From Papio anubis (Eukaryota; Chordata; Mammalia; Primates; Cercopithecidae): 64,000 nt of DNA. This document shows, piece by piece, positions 46,645 through 59,062 of the stretch (its first letter is position 1; every line of letters starts with the position of its first letter). The notes below the pieces were generated by a model that saw only the letters and a list, made by a program, of their open reading frames with translations, made no database searches and had not been told where the DNA came from. A program made the position numbers and the translations under genes. Where the stretch lies: positions 60,447,590 through 60,511,589 of the forward strand of contig NC_044980.1 in assembly GCF_008728515.1 (NCBI RefSeq), in the 5' to 3' direction.

Positions 46645-47336
46645 GGGGTTTTGTTTTTAAAATTGTGGTAAGATATAACAAAATTTACCATTTTAATAAT
46701 TTTTAAGGGTACAATTTAAAGTGTGCAATTGAGAGGTACAGCCAACACCACTGTCCATCTCCAGAACTTTGTCATCATCCCAAACTGAAATCCTGTACCT
46801 ATTACATAATAACTGCCCATTACTTCCTCCCCAAAGCCCTGGTTAACCATTATTTTTTCTTTATGAATTTGACTATTTCAGGTCCCTTATATAAGTGGAA
46901 TTATACAATACTTGTCCTTTTGAGTCTGGTTTATTTAGTATAGTGTTTTTTAGGTTTATTCATATTGAAGCATGTGTCAGGATTTCCTTTTTAAAACAAT
47001 AATATTTCATTGTATGTATATATCACATTTTGTTTATCCATTTGTCTGGACATTTGGGTTGCTTCCACCTTTTGGCTAGTGTGAATACTACTACTATGAT
47101 CGTTAATGTGCACATGTCTGTTTGAATCCCTGCTTTTAATTCTTTGGGATACCATATGTACCTAGAAGTGAAAATTGCTGAGTCATAGGATAGTACTATG
47201 TTTAGTTTTTGAAACCATACTGTTTTTCTTCAGTGGCTGTGTCATTTTTACATTCCCATTGGCAGTACACAAGGATTCCAATTTCTCCACATCATCATCA
47301 GCACTTATTTCCTGGTTTTGATAACAGTTATCCTAG
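46645..47336 (-). mobile_element. L1M 3' end, antisense, inside hAT
   Basis: AAATTTACCATTTTAATAAT, CATCTCCAGAACTTTGTCAT and GGTTGCTTCCACCTTTTGGC are reverse L1M landmarks. GAGT-RR-CATTGT at 46633 and 47337 is the likely target duplication. Confidence 0.85.
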
Positions 47337-49078
47337 GAGTGGCATTGTTTTGCATTTTTGCAAAACCAATGTGTGACATAATAGAAGGTAACTGGATTCT
47401 TATGTCTGCCTCTGCATTTAAGCTGCTGCACTGTTTCATTTTGGTTTAAGATGAAGAAAATCCCACCTCACAGTCATATGAAGTTGGAAAGAAGAATATT
47501 TTCATAGCTTTTTAAAGATAATCATGGATATTCTTTGATATCACATCAAAGTTTGACAAATGGTAGCTTTTTAAAGGTTAGTTACAAAGTGGAATCTGAA
47601 ACTATATCAATGTACTTTTTTTACACTGTTACATTAATATCCATTGGTGTACCTTACACTTTGAATGGATGTTGGATCGATGCCTGATATTTTAAACATT
47701 AAGCATAAGTCCTTCGGAAATTTTAGTGGTTCACTGTGTTATACAGTTCTTCCTAATGTTGACATATTTCATTATACAGTATCAAACAATCACTTTCCTT
47801 AATGTCTTCCCATTTCATCAGAAAAGTCTTCAAGTATTGGGAAGCTGTCAAGCTCACAGTGGCAGATAGGATTTTCCAAAATGCTAGTTTTCACTTGAAA
47901 GCTAGAATTGTATCATTGGCAACACAAACTGTCAGTTGTTTTACTTGAAGTGACAGTCTCACTTTGTTACATTTTTGACAGAATTTCTGCCACATGCTTA
48001 AGTCTGAATAACCCTGGTTTGTCTGTCAGTAGTTTTTTTTCTGGTAAAAATGGTGTTCCATGAAAAAAAGCTATTTCAGCTCACAGTTCAACCAATTGCA
48101 AAAGTGCTTTTGATTTGGGCAACCAAATCCGCAGGACAACCGTTATACTCAGGTACACAGCAGAAATGCTTTGTGCGTACTTGGTCACATGTAACTCAAG
48201 GGTAGAGATTTAATAAAAATTCATGCTTTTTACCATTTCATTAAGGATATTCTAAAATGAAATTGACATTATTTTTAGCCTGAGTGCATAGCAATGAAAA
48301 ATACAGCTACTAGTACAGTTTAGTGCTGTGGACTCAATTTGTCCTGAAGTACCAACAATGTTACCCACCACTGCTTTTCACCATCAGTGCAAATGTTCAC
48401 AAAGTAAAAAAGAGAAATAATGTCTTAGTATTGTTACAAAAGATTTTTAACCTCACAGACTCCTTGAAAGGGTGTCAGGAACCCCTCCCCACACCTCTAC
48501 CTTTAAGGTTTGTGGACTACATTTTGAGAGCTGTTGCTATGTCGTATTAGATTCTTTGTTTATGCATGGAAGAAAATAAATAAACTGATAGCCAAAAAAT
48601 TATTACCTTGTTAGAAGCTACCATAAATACATTAACTATTTTGTTATATAAGGGCATATCTCACAGTTAATCATTATATACAGTAGTCCTTAACCCAGGG
48701 CTTCTGTGCTTTATCACAGAATCGGCTGTTTCAAAATCAGTATCTTCCTAAAGAGTTCATATTGGACAACACGGAGGATCCCTGTGTTTTCCTGTTTTTC
48801 CTGTTTCCTCTGACACTTGGGAGTTCATTTTAGTGTTATGGAGTGACTAGGCTTTTGCCTGACTTATAGTTTCCTTTGGGTTTTCTTGTTGTCAGAGCTG
48901 CTATACCCGCTTCCCAAGGCCAGCTGGGCAGCCAGGATCATTGATGGGGGTGTTCAGCCAATTTCTTGGGAATAAGTGGGCTGAGAATCTGGAGTTTGGA
49001 TTATAGTTGCTGTTCAATTCACTTTGCGGCCTTAAAGAAATCACTCACTCCCTTGGACCTCTTTCAAGTTACATTATG

Positions 49079-49099
49079 GATGTATGTATGTATGTATGT
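49079..49099. repeat. (TATG)n microsatellite
   Basis: Five GTAT units leading into an antisense Alu. Confidence 0.9.
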
Positions 49100-49109
49100 T
49101 ACATAGTAT

Positions 49110-49399
49110 GTATTTTAGAGACAAGGTCTCACTGCTATCCAGGCTGAAGTGCAGTGAGGCATGATCATGGCTCACCGCAGTCTCAAACTCTAGTTTCAAA
49201 CAATCCTCCCTGCCTCAAGCCTCCTGAGTAGCTGGGACTACAGGTGCTCACCACCATGCCCAGCTAATTTAAAAAAAACTGTAGAAATAGGATCTTACTA
49301 TGTTGCCAAAGCTGGTCTAGAATTCCTGGCCACAAATGATCCTCCCATCTCAACCTCTAAAAGTGCTGGGATTACAGGTGTGTGCCATCATGCCTGACC
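49110..49399 (-). repeat. Alu (J-type), antisense
   Basis: Diverged reverse dimer. Confidence 0.9.
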
Positions 49400-49587
49400 C
49401 AGGTTCCTCATATTGTAAAATGAAGAGGGCTTGACTAAATAATATCTAAGGCTTAAAAAACAAACAAACAAACAAAAAAAAAACTCTATAGTGCCATAGC
49501 AAACCAGGAGAATTCCTCCTCCTACCTCAGTCAGATTGCACAGCATGTTACCCAAGCAAAACCTAATGTATATTATAGAATATGAGG

Positions 49588-49711
49588 GATGAGGCATGAG
49601 AATCGCTTGAACCCAGGAGGCAGAGGTTGCAGTGAGCAGAGATCGTGCCATTGCACTCCAGCCTGGGCAACAACAGTGAAACTCTGTCTCAAAAATAAAT
49701 AAATAAATAAA
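49588..49711 (+). repeat. 5'-truncated Alu
   Basis: Right arm only, with an (AAAT)n tail. Confidence 0.9.
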
Positions 49712-49714
49712 TGA

Positions 49715-50330
49715 TGACAGCAATGCATGTTCATTATTGAAAACTTAGCAAGTAATGACAAGCAAAAGAAAACATTAAATACGTACATAATCCACCCATC
49801 TAGAACAGCCAATTCTTAACAGCCTTCAACATTTCTTCTATGAACAGACTTTCTTTTTACAAATAGGATGTCGTTATTCTTTTATAATTTTTAATATTAT
49901 ACAAATATCCTCTAAAATATAAATAGCTATAATATATTCCCTTTGGGGATATATGCAATTTGATTAATACATACCTTTAGGCATGTCAACTATTCCCAAC
50001 TTCTTGCAATGAGTAATAGTGCTTGGATAAACATTCCTACTGTCCTTTTCCAAATCCTTAATTATTTTCTTAGTATAAATTCTTACGAATTGAATTCGTA
50101 GATCAAAGGGCATGCATACCTTTCAGGTCTACTTATCATCTTATTCTGTTTTAAAAACTTTCTCCCAAACTATAATCTTACCAGGTGAGTAAGTAAATGC
50201 TGGTTTCCTATACTGTTACCAACACTGAGCATTTTAATGTTTTTTTATCCTTACCAGTTTCATAAGTGGAAATTTCTCTTATTATAATTTGTATTTTCAT
50301 ACATTTTTGGAAGGTTTATTCAGTGAGTAT
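49715..50330 (-). repeat. L1M/HAL1-type fragment, antisense
   Basis: GATAAACATTCCTACTGTCC, AGATCAAAGGGCATGCATAC and TTACCAACACTGAGCATTTT follow old L1 reverse text. Confidence 0.65.
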
Positions 50331-50457
50331 AATTCCTAAACAAAAGTTCAGGACTTGTGATCTGGAAACCAAATCGTTATTTGTTTTCTGATGTGAAAAT
50401 TTATTTATGTGGAAAATCTTAGAAAGTCAGACAAATTCAATTACAGTTTTCTTGGTG

Positions 50458-50752
50458 TTTTTGTTTGTTTGACACAGGGTCTCACTTGGTTGCCCAGGCT
50501 GGAGTGCAGTCGCGTGATCATGGCTCACTGCAGCCTCAACCTCCCGGGCTCAAGCAGTCCTCCCACTTCAGCCTCCCAAGTAGCTGGGACTACAGGTGTG
50601 TGCCACCACACCCGGCTAATTTTTGTATTTCTTGTAGAGACAGGGCTTCACCATGTTGCCCAAGTTGGTCTCTGATTCCTGGGCTCAAGTGATCTGCCTG
50701 CCTCAACCTTCCAGAGTGCTGGGATTATAGGCATGAGCTACTGGGCCCGGCC
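50458..50752 (-). repeat. Alu (older), antisense
   Basis: Reverse dimer with GAGCCCGGGAGGTTGAGGCT on the minus strand. Confidence 0.92.
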
Positions 50753-50968
50753 TAAATTACAAATTAATAAAATTAACAATATTTACGTGTCTGAGTGTAA
50801 TTAAATAAAATTGAGATTATTCCTCTAAAACCAGTAGGCATAATCTCCAAAATGTTAAGAGAATAGTACTGAGAAAAAAAATCTGATAAAAAAAGGGTTT
50901 TAAGTTAAAGTATCAAGAGATAGATTGAGATTATTTGTACAAATGGATTTGGTTATAAAAGAGGATTT

Positions 50969-51276
50969 CTTTTTTCTTTTCTTTTTTTTTTTTTTGAGAT
51001 GGAGTCTCACACTGTCGCCCTGGCTGGAGTGCAGTGGCATGATCTCGGGTCACTGCAACCTCCGCCTCCCAGGTTCAAGCAATTCTTCTGCCTCAGCCTC
51101 CCAAGTAGCTGGGATTACAGGTGCCTGCCACCACGCCCAGCTAATTTTTTGTATTTTTAGTAGAGACGGGGTTTTACCATGTTGACCAGGCTAGTCTCGA
51201 ACTCCTGATCTCATGATTTGCCCGCCTCAGCCTCCCCAAGTGCTGGGATTAAAGGGGTGAGCCACCACGCTCGGCC
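50969..51276 (-). repeat. Alu (S-type), antisense
   Basis: Reverse dimer with a T/C-rich head. GAGGATT on both sides. Confidence 0.93.
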
Positions 51277-51529
51277 GAGGATTGACTTCTTTCATTTTTG
51301 GTTGTCCTTTAACTGGTTTTTTGGTCAGAAACAACCTGGTTCTTTCTCAAAGTTAAACATTATCACCTCTTTGGTTAAGACAAAGCACAGGACTTCCTTG
51401 GGGAGAACCACCTAAATTAAAGATAAAGAACCAAGGAAATTGATGTGTATTGAGTGCATATGTAAATGCCAAGCTGCGCATCACAAAGTGCTTGTAGCAT
51501 GATAGAGTCAACTATATAAATGTAGAAAC

Positions 51530-51640
51530 AGCTTGCCTGAGTTTGAATGCTGGTTCTGCCACTGACTAGCACTGTGATCTTAGGCAAGAATACTTAAGTT
51601 CTCCGTATCTGTTTCCTTCTCAGTAAATTGGGAATTGATT
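51530..51640 (-). repeat. MIR, antisense
   Basis: CTGAGTTTGAATGCTGGTTC and CTTAGGCAAGAATACTTAAG are reverse MIR text. Confidence 0.8.
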
Positions 51641-51654
51641 GGATGATTTCTTCA

Positions 51655-52075
51655 TTCACCAAATATTTATTGTCTATTATATGCGAAACAGTATTCTAGG
51701 TCTGGGGATACAGCAATGAACAAAGCAGACAAAAATCTTTGCATTAATGGAACTTACATTCCAGTGGGAGATACAACTAAGGAAAATATATAGTAAGTTA
51801 GATGGGAAAATGTGTTTCAGAGCAAAAGGGGAATGCTCAATACCAATAGGAAGGCAATTATAGAGTCAACAGGAAAGGCTAAGAAAGTGATATTAATATT
51901 TGAGTAATGATCTAAGAGAAGTGAGTAGTTGTGCTATGTGAATACCTGAGGCAGGTCGTTCTAAGCAGGAGAAACAGCACAGACCAAGGCTCTAAAAGCA
52001 GGGCTCTGCCTGGTGTTTTTGAGAAAGTGAAGAGACCATTGTGACTAGCATGGAATAAATGTCAGGCAAGTAAGT
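51655..52075. repeat. Ancient repeat relic, same family as 38.4 kb block
   Basis: GTATTCTAGGTCTGGGGATA, CAGCAATGAACAAAGCAGAC and a later CTAAGCAGGAGAAACAGC repeat the order seen at 38.4-39.0 kb. Confidence 0.5.
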
Positions 52076-52114
52076 AGGAGATGAGATGACAGGGAAAAAT
52101 TGTACTCACCCTTT

Positions 52115-52441
52115 TTTTCTTTTCTTTCTTTTTTTTTTTTTGTTTTTGTTTGTTTTTGTTTTTAGATAGAGTCTCGCTCTGTTGCTTGGGCTAGAGTGCA
52201 ATGAAGCAATCTCAGCTCACTGCAACGTCCTCCTCCTGGGTTCAAGCGATTCTCTCACCTCAGCCTCCCGAGTAGCTGGGATTACAGGCACCCACCATCA
52301 TGCCCAGCTAATTTTTGTATTTTTGTAGAAACGGGTTCACCATGTTGGCCAGGCTGGACTTGAACTCCTGACCTCAAGTGACCCACCTGCCTCCGCCTCC
52401 CAAAGTGCTGGGATTACAGGTGTGAGCCACCGTGCCTGGCC
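52115..52441 (-). repeat. Alu (S-type), antisense
   Basis: Reverse dimer with a long T-rich head. TSD TGTACTCACC at 52101 and 52442. Confidence 0.94.
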
Positions 52442-53049
52442 TGTACTCACCTTTTAAGATTGAAACATAAATATAGAACACTTTGAACATTGCCTGGTTA
52501 TATCTGTTCCTATTACCACAAAAATGCTGTATAACAAACTGAATTTCAGTGGAGTACAGTGATCAATGTTTATTTTTGCTGGGAAATCTAGATTTTGGCT
52601 GGGCAGTTTTTCTGGTCTTAACTCATTCATGCTCCTTCGGTCAGCCATGGGTTGTGTAGGCAGCTCTTTGCTGTCCTCTGCCACATGTTTGGTGATGTAG
52701 GATGACCACTGCTGGGGCTATTTGGCCCTCTTTCCCGTGACCTCTCGTCCTCCAGGAAGCTACCTCTGGCTCGTTCTCATGGCAGTGGCAGGGTTCCATG
52801 AAAGAGTGGAAGGCAGTTGGAACTGGAACCTCATCAGCTCTGCCACATTTTACTGGTCAAAGCAAGTCACAAGGCTAGCCCAGATTCGAGAAGTGGGGAA
52901 ACAGACTGTATCTCTTGATGGGTAGAAAAGCAAACTCACATTGTTAAGAGACATAGACACATAGCAGGTGGAAAATTGAGGCCATTTTAGTCATCAGTCT
53001 ACCGTATTGGCACGTAGTAAAATCTCGAGAAATATTAGTTACTGTTTTT

Positions 53050-53700
53050 ACTTTTTTGAATTGCCTAGTTTTATTTTGGGAGTTTTAAAATTAGGATTAT
53101 TAATTTGTAAGAGCCCCTCATAGATGTTTCAGTTATTTTTGCTCTTTGAACTTTTGGGGTGGATTATTGTTGCTTTTTGCTTTTTTGCTTTTTCTCTACA
53201 AAAGTTTAAATTTTTATATAATCAGAAATATCAGTCTTTTCTTTTATGACCTCTGCCTTTGGTCTCATTCCTAGAAAGTCCTTCTCTACCCCAATATTAT
53301 ACATTTTAAAAATCACCTACATTTTCTTTTTTTTTTTTTTTTTTTAAGACAGAGTCTAGCTCTGTCACCTAGGCTGGAGTGCAGTGGAACAATCTCATCT
53401 CTGTAACCTCTGCCTCCCAGTCTCAAGCAGTCCTCCCACCTCAGCCTTCCAAGTAGCTGGGACTACGGGTGTGAGTCACACCTGGCTAATTTTTGTATTT
53501 TTTGTAGAGAAAGGGTTTTGCCATGTTGCCCAGGCTGGTCTCAAACTCCTGGGCTCAAGCAATCCTTCCCCCTCAGCCTCCCAAAGTGCTAGGATTACAG
53601 GCATGAGCCACCACACCCAGCATCTACATTTTCTTCTAGTACTTTTATGTTCCATTTTCCACACTTAAATCCTTTATCTATCATGAGGGCTGACTTTTTA
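53050..53700 (-). repeat. L1M fragment, antisense, split by Alu
   Basis: TCATTCCTAGAAAGTCCTTC, then after the Alu CTTCTAGTACTTTTATGTTC continue the same reverse L1 ORF2 text. Confidence 0.68.
53330..53620 (-). repeat. Alu (older), antisense, inserted in L1M
   Basis: Reverse dimer. TSD CTACATTTTCTT at 53317 and 53623. Confidence 0.93.
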
Positions 53701-54290
53701 AAAAAGACTTCTTCAAATTATTGAGTGAAACAAAAAGGAAATCAACACCAAAACTGCAAGAAGTATAAAAGGAAATCCAGCTTATGAAATTTGGATTTCC
53801 CATTCACCATAGCTTACATTAGAAAGACTCTGCCCCATTCTACCGACTCTGAGATTGTCTGTGCTTCCTGTTTGGCATTCAGGAGGAAGTCCTCATATTT
53901 CCCAGCCATACTTTGCTGGTATCTTTAATATTTAATCCCATTTGTGGTCAACACCAAAAGGAAAATTCTACTTCTGCCTCACATCTCAGGTGGAGTTGTA
54001 GTGACTGAAATAATCACAGCTTGATGAAGCCTGCTTGCTACAATGTATAATGTCCATACTCTCAGGGCTACATAGATCTGACCACTCTAACACTGAGATT
54101 TATATATCTGTACGTTATTTTTATTCTCATAGAAATTCTTTTTAAGGTGTCATAGCTTCTCTGCCAAGATACAAAATAGGGAACCACAAATTATATATTT
54201 AAAAAAGAAGTAGGTGAATGATATTAGATTCCAACTACCAGTTGGACAGCTCCTGAGGTCTCACAGTCAGCCACTTTTTTATCTTATAAG

Positions 54291-54660
54291 TGATAGGGTT
54301 TGGCTGTGTCCCCACCAAAATCTTACCTTGAATTGTAGTTCCCATATTCCCCGCGTGTCATGGGAGGGACCTGGTGGGAGGTAATTGAATCATGGGGCAG
54401 TTATCCCCATGCTATTCTGATGATACAGTGAGTTCTCACAAAATCTGATGGTTTTATAAGGCTTTTTCCTCTTTGCTCAGCACTTCTCCTTCCTGCTGCC
54501 ATGTGAATAAGGAGGTGTTTGCTTCCCCTTCTGCCATGATTCGAAATTTCATGAGGCCACCCCAGCTATGCTGAACTGTGAATCTATTAAATATCTTTCC
54601 TTTTAAGTTACCTAATCTTGGGCATTTCTTCATAGCAGCGTGAGAACAGACTAATATAAT
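54291..54660 (+). repeat. Solo MaLR LTR (MST/THE1-type)
   Basis: TGATAGGGTTTGGCTGTGTC at the start, GGAGGTAATTGAATCATGGG and CTGCTGCCATGTGAATAAGG inside, and GAGAACAGACTAATATA at the end are ERVL-MaLR LTR hallmarks. No internal viral region is present. Confidence 0.9.
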
Positions 54661-54674
54661 AAATACTTATTGAA

Positions 54675-55255
54675 CACCTATTATGTTGTCGAATCTCAAT
54701 ATCACCTTTTCCTAAATTGACAGCATTCTCCTGTCTTGCTTTTTTGCCCTGGTTCTTTGGCTCAATGTCACCATTTATCCAAGTCCAAAGCCGGGGAGCC
54801 ATTCCTTGCTTTTTTCTCTATTTCCTTTACTTTTTCCACCAACACCAAGTCCTGGATAGTCTTCACATTCTTTCTCCTTTCTTTGTTCCCAGTATCACCA
54901 CCATAATCCAAATCCTCATCATGAGTCCCAGCATCAATTTTTGCTTCCCACTAATATATTTTCCTGATGAAAATAGAGATCTTTAAGAACTACAAATGTG
55001 ACATGTCATACTTCAGTTTACAATTTTTTTAACTCATAAAACAATCAAAACTCTCATATGGTTTAGAAATCCCTATACAATCTGACCCCTGTGTAGCTCT
55101 CCCAGCTTCCCCTCTCACTTAGTGAACTCAACGCTTCAGCCAGAGAGTTTAAGTCCTTATCTCCTGGCCTTAAATTGACATAAGCTGATCCCTTAGCTGG
55201 CACATTCTTTTCTTTCCCTCCCATTTCCAGAACCTAATACTTATTCATTTATCTT
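54675..55255 (-). repeat. L2 internal/3' region, antisense
   Basis: CACCAACACCAAGTCCTGGA, CAATCTGACCCCTGTGTAGC and GCTGGCACATTC fit reverse L2 ORF2 text from memory. Confidence 0.6.
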
Positions 55256-55257
55256 AA

Positions 55258-56130
55258 GAGTTATGAAATATACACAAAAATGTAATACATATACGTATAT
55301 AAATGTGATTAAAAGGATGAAAAATGTGTCCATATATAAAATGTTTCTAGTATGAAAAATGTATCTATATATAAAATGACATTTCTAGTACCTTTGAAGT
55401 TCCTCGAGTGCCCCCTCCACCATATCCCTTTCCTCATACCAGAGATAACCACAGTCTTGAATTTTGTAATCACTGTCCTCTTGCTTTTCTTTATAGATGT
55501 TACCACAAATGTGTATTTCCCTAAACAACATATGATTTAATTTTGCATAACGAAACCGGTTTCACATGGATGTGGTTCATTTTTACTCTTGTAAGATATT
55601 TCATTGTATGACTATTCCAAAAATTTACTATTTATTTTGTCAGTGAATATTTGGGCTTCCATTTTCTTGATATTATAAACAATATTGCTATGAATATTCT
55701 TATAATGTCCCTGATACATATGTGTGAGTATGAATTTAAGAGAAAAATTACTAGGTTGTAGGATGTACATTCTCAATTTTACCAAATAATGCCCAATTCT
55801 TTTTCCAAAGTGGTTATACTAGTTTACTTCCTTCTCTCCATATAGTATTCATGAGTAGCCATTGATCCACTGTCCTTAGCAACTCTTGGTGTTGTCAGGC
55901 CTTTTGCCAACCCAATGATTGTAAAATGGCATTACTTGGCTTTTATACATATTGCTGTGTTACTAATGAGTTTGAACATGTTTTCATGTTTCTTTGCTAT
56001 TTGTATTTTATGCCTGTTAATGTCTTTTGCCCATTTTCCTTTTGAGTTATCTTTTCATACTGAATTTACGTTCTACAATATTTATATATTCTAGATATTG
56101 TTCACTTGTTTTCCAATATTCAAAAAATAT
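55258..56130 (-). repeat. L1M 3' half fragment, antisense
   Basis: AGAGATAACCACAGTCTTGA, GTAAGATATTTCATTGTATG and TAATGTCTTTTGCCCATTTT are reverse L1M landmarks. Confidence 0.75.
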
Positions 56131-56133
56131 GAC

Positions 56134-56448
56134 TAGTCCCACACCTGTAATCTTAACACTTTGGGAGGCTGAGGCAAGAGCATTACTTGAGCCCAGAAGT
56201 TTAACACTAACCTGGGCAATACAGGAACACCCTGTATCTATAAAACATTAAAAAAAAAAAAAAATAGCTGGACGTAGTGGCATTCACCTGTGGTCCCAGC
56301 TACTCGGAAGGCTGAAGTTGGAGGATTGCTTGAGGCTGGGAGGTCGACGCTTCAGCGAGCCATGATCATGCTGCTGCACTGCAGCCTATGCGACGGAGGG
56401 AGACTCTGTCCAGCCTATGCGACAGAGGGAGACTGTCTCCAAAAAAAA
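56134..56448 (+). repeat. Alu (J-type) with a 29-bp tandem duplication
   Basis: Diverged dimer. The unit starting CAGCCTATGCGAC is doubled at 56382-56410 and 56411-56439 before the tail. Confidence 0.9.
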
Positions 56449-56689
56449 TGTGTATTTAATCTGTGTTTAATCTGTACAAGCCACTGAGCTAAACTCTGGA
56501 AACACAGCTATGGATAAGACAGAAACTACTCCCACTCTCATGGGTTTATCCCCTCACTCAAAGGGGGTTAAAAAGTAAACTAATAAATCTCTAAACTTAT
56601 AAATCTCTAAATAGTAACATCATCTTAGCTTTGTACTTTCTGAGGGTGAAGTTACCAGACCCCTACTAAATTCTTTCCCTCTGAATCCT

Positions 56690-56880
56690 GTATTAATGCT
56701 TCCATAGTATAAACGTTATTATTAATGGTGTTTGTCTTCACCACTCGTTGACAAGGTTTCTGAAATCAGCAGCCTATTTTTTTGTTTTTCATTTCTGTAC
56801 CTCCACTACTTAACATGGTCATTACATAAGGGATGCTAAATAAATATATTCATTGAATGGATGAATGAAAATATGTCATT
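56690..56880 (-). repeat. L2 3' end, antisense
   Basis: ATTTCTGTACCTCCACTACT and GGATGCTAAATAAATATATT follow the reverse L2 terminus. Confidence 0.6.
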
Positions 56881-56993
56881 AGTGATAATAACTGAAAATT
56901 CAGTATTCACTATTGATATCTAGGGAGTATAGGCCTAGGTTTGGCATTTTGATACAATTACAGATATAACTTTCAGTAGGAAGTAGATATTTC

Positions 56994-57290
56994 TTTTTTT
57001 TTTTTTTGAGACGGAGGCTCGCTCTGTCGCCCAGGCTGGAGTGCAGTGGGGTGATCTCGGCTCACTGCAAGCTCTGCCTCCCAGATTCACGCCATTGTCC
57101 TGCCTCAGCCTCCCGAGTAGCTGGGACTACGGGCGCCTGCCACCATGCCCGGCTAGTTTTTTGTATTTTTAGTAGAGTCGGGGTTTCACCATGTTGGCCA
57201 GGATGGTCTCGATCTCTTGACCTCGTGATCCACCCGCCTCAGCCTCCCAAAGTGCTGGGATTACAGGTGTGAGCCACCGTGCCTGGCCAA
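56994..57290 (-). repeat. Alu (Y-type), antisense
   Basis: Reverse dimer close to consensus. TSD AAGTAGATATTTC at 56981-56993 and 57291-57303. Confidence 0.95.
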
Positions 57291-57461
57291 AAGTAGATAT
57301 TTCAAGCCCTATATGAAGTAGCTGGTTGCAGATTTCTTCATGCAAAAACCCTATGCCTATGTCTATGTGTTAGGTAAGCCAGTTTAGATTTAGATGTTTT
57401 ATACCAAAGTTATTTACAGAAAAAAGTAGACCTAGTTGTATTATCAAAAAATTACAGAGCT

Positions 57462-57754
57462 GGCTGTGCACAGTGGTTCACTCCTGTAATCCCAGCACTT
57501 TGGGAGGCTAAGGTGGGCGGATCACTTTAGCTCAGGAGCCCAAGTCCAGCTTGGGCAACATGGCAAAGCCCCATCTCTACAAAAATTAGCAGGGCGTGAT
57601 AGCATGCACCTGTAGTCCTAGCTAGTTGTAAAGCTGAGGTGGGAAAATTGCTTGAGCCCGGGAGGTCAAGCCTGCACTGAGCCATGTTCATACCACTGCA
57701 CTCCAGCCTGTTTGTCAGAGCAAGACCCTGTCTCAGAAAAAAAAAAAAAAAAAA
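57462..57754 (+). repeat. Alu (J-type)
   Basis: Diverged dimer with a long A-tail. Confidence 0.92.
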
Positions 57755-57894
57755 CACAGAGTTACGGAGTTGTGTAATATGCGATACAAACTAACTGTCG
57801 GGGCTATACTTAACCAGCGAATACATAAGAATGTTGAGTATGTATTACGATATGAGACAGAGGAGAAGCCATATATTAAAAGGCATATATTAAA

Positions 57895-58127
57895 AGCCAA
57901 GCATGGTGGCTCACACCTGTAATCCCAACACTTTGGGAGGCTGAGACAGGAGGATTCCTTGAGCCCAGGGGTTCAAGACCAGCCTGGGCAACAAAGTGAG
58001 ACCCCCATCTCTACCAAAAAACAAACAAAAAAATTAGCTAGGCATGCTGGCATGCACCTGTGGTCAGCCTGGGCAACACAGTGAGACCGTATCTTTAAAA
58101 AAGAAAAAGAAAAAAAAAAAAAAAAAA
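57895..58127 (+). repeat. Alu, internally deleted
   Basis: The left arm is complete. The right arm jumps from CACCTGTGGTC to AGCCTGGGCAACAC. Confidence 0.9.
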
Positions 58128-58249
58128 CAAGGCATGACTTTGATTCCTTGTCATGACTGGGAGCATTCAGACAATCACTTGTTAGGTCTATAGATTAATC
58201 CCCTATTAATGAATACTGTGGGAGGAAAGCTCTTCTGAATATGTTGGCC

Positions 58250-58645
58250 TGGATATGAAAAAATTGAAGGAGGTGCTAATCTCCAAAACACTGGGTCAGA
58301 AGCAGCCAAGCTGGAAGAACAGAAGGCAAGCTTCCCATGGGTGGGCCTGGTATCAGCTCAGGCACAAAAGTAAGACTCTGGACATGGATGACGTGGGAGT
58401 TACTTGGGACTGGGGAGTACAGTGTCACTGGGAGGGACATAATCCTTAGAGGAGTAGACATACTTGGTCAGACCAAGAAAGTAATGATATGCAGCTTGCC
58501 CTACCTGTTGGATAAAGTACCCCATAGAACCCAAAGAAGCCACGACGGCAAATTCGTATCCTGGAATGCATCTCATACCTGCCATAGTAAATCTAGCACT
58601 CTGTGCCATAAGTTCTATGCTTTCCTAACTGCACAGAAGTAACTG
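58250..58645. other. Unassigned sequence with open frames on both strands
   Basis: A 101-codon plus frame (58337-58642) and a 69-codon minus frame (58400-58609) overlap. The minus frame contains RCIPGYEFAVVASLGSMGYF, which I do not recognise. No splice, Kozak or domain support is seen. It could be a relic of a retroelement or retrocopy. Confidence 0.3.
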
Positions 58646-59015
58646 AAGGGAAGTAAAAACATGAAAAACTTTCTCAGAATGGCAGAAGGGGCCCAAAGAT
58701 ACTCAGTAAGGTGTATAACTGCTCGTCAAAAATGTTTTTAGTGAACTGAAAAATTGTAAAGTTATAGAAATGGTGTGTAGTGGAATATAGCTGATTGAAA
58801 CCATGTAAGCAGCTTATATATAAGCTTCAAATCATCATTCACTCATGGCATAAATAATAACTGAATACTATATATAAGAAACGGTGCTAAATATTATGAG
58901 GATAGATATATAAAGAAAACTTAGATTCTATTTGCAAGACACTTAGGTTGGTATTATTTGCTCACATTTATACTCCCTTTTTTACCAAAATTAATTTGTG
59001 ACTGCTTACATAAAC

Positions 59016-59062
59016 AATATATATATGTGTGTGTGTGTGTGTACATATATATGTATACACAT
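59016..59062. repeat. (TA)n(TG)n microsatellite
   Basis: TATATA, then about nine TG units, then mixed TATG/CATA. Confidence 0.9.

Larger units (their letters stand above)
46397..48536. mobile_element. hAT (Charlie-type) transposon relic split by L1
   Basis: The left end CAATTCTCAAACTTTTTATT and the inverse of the right end, CAACAGCTCTCAAAATGTAG, form hAT-type terminal repeats. CAGGGCCCCTTTGCC and TGGACCTAAGAGCTTCTGTT follow the left end. About 1.4 kb of internal sequence remains after subtracting the L1. No intact transposase frame is visible. Confidence 0.72.
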
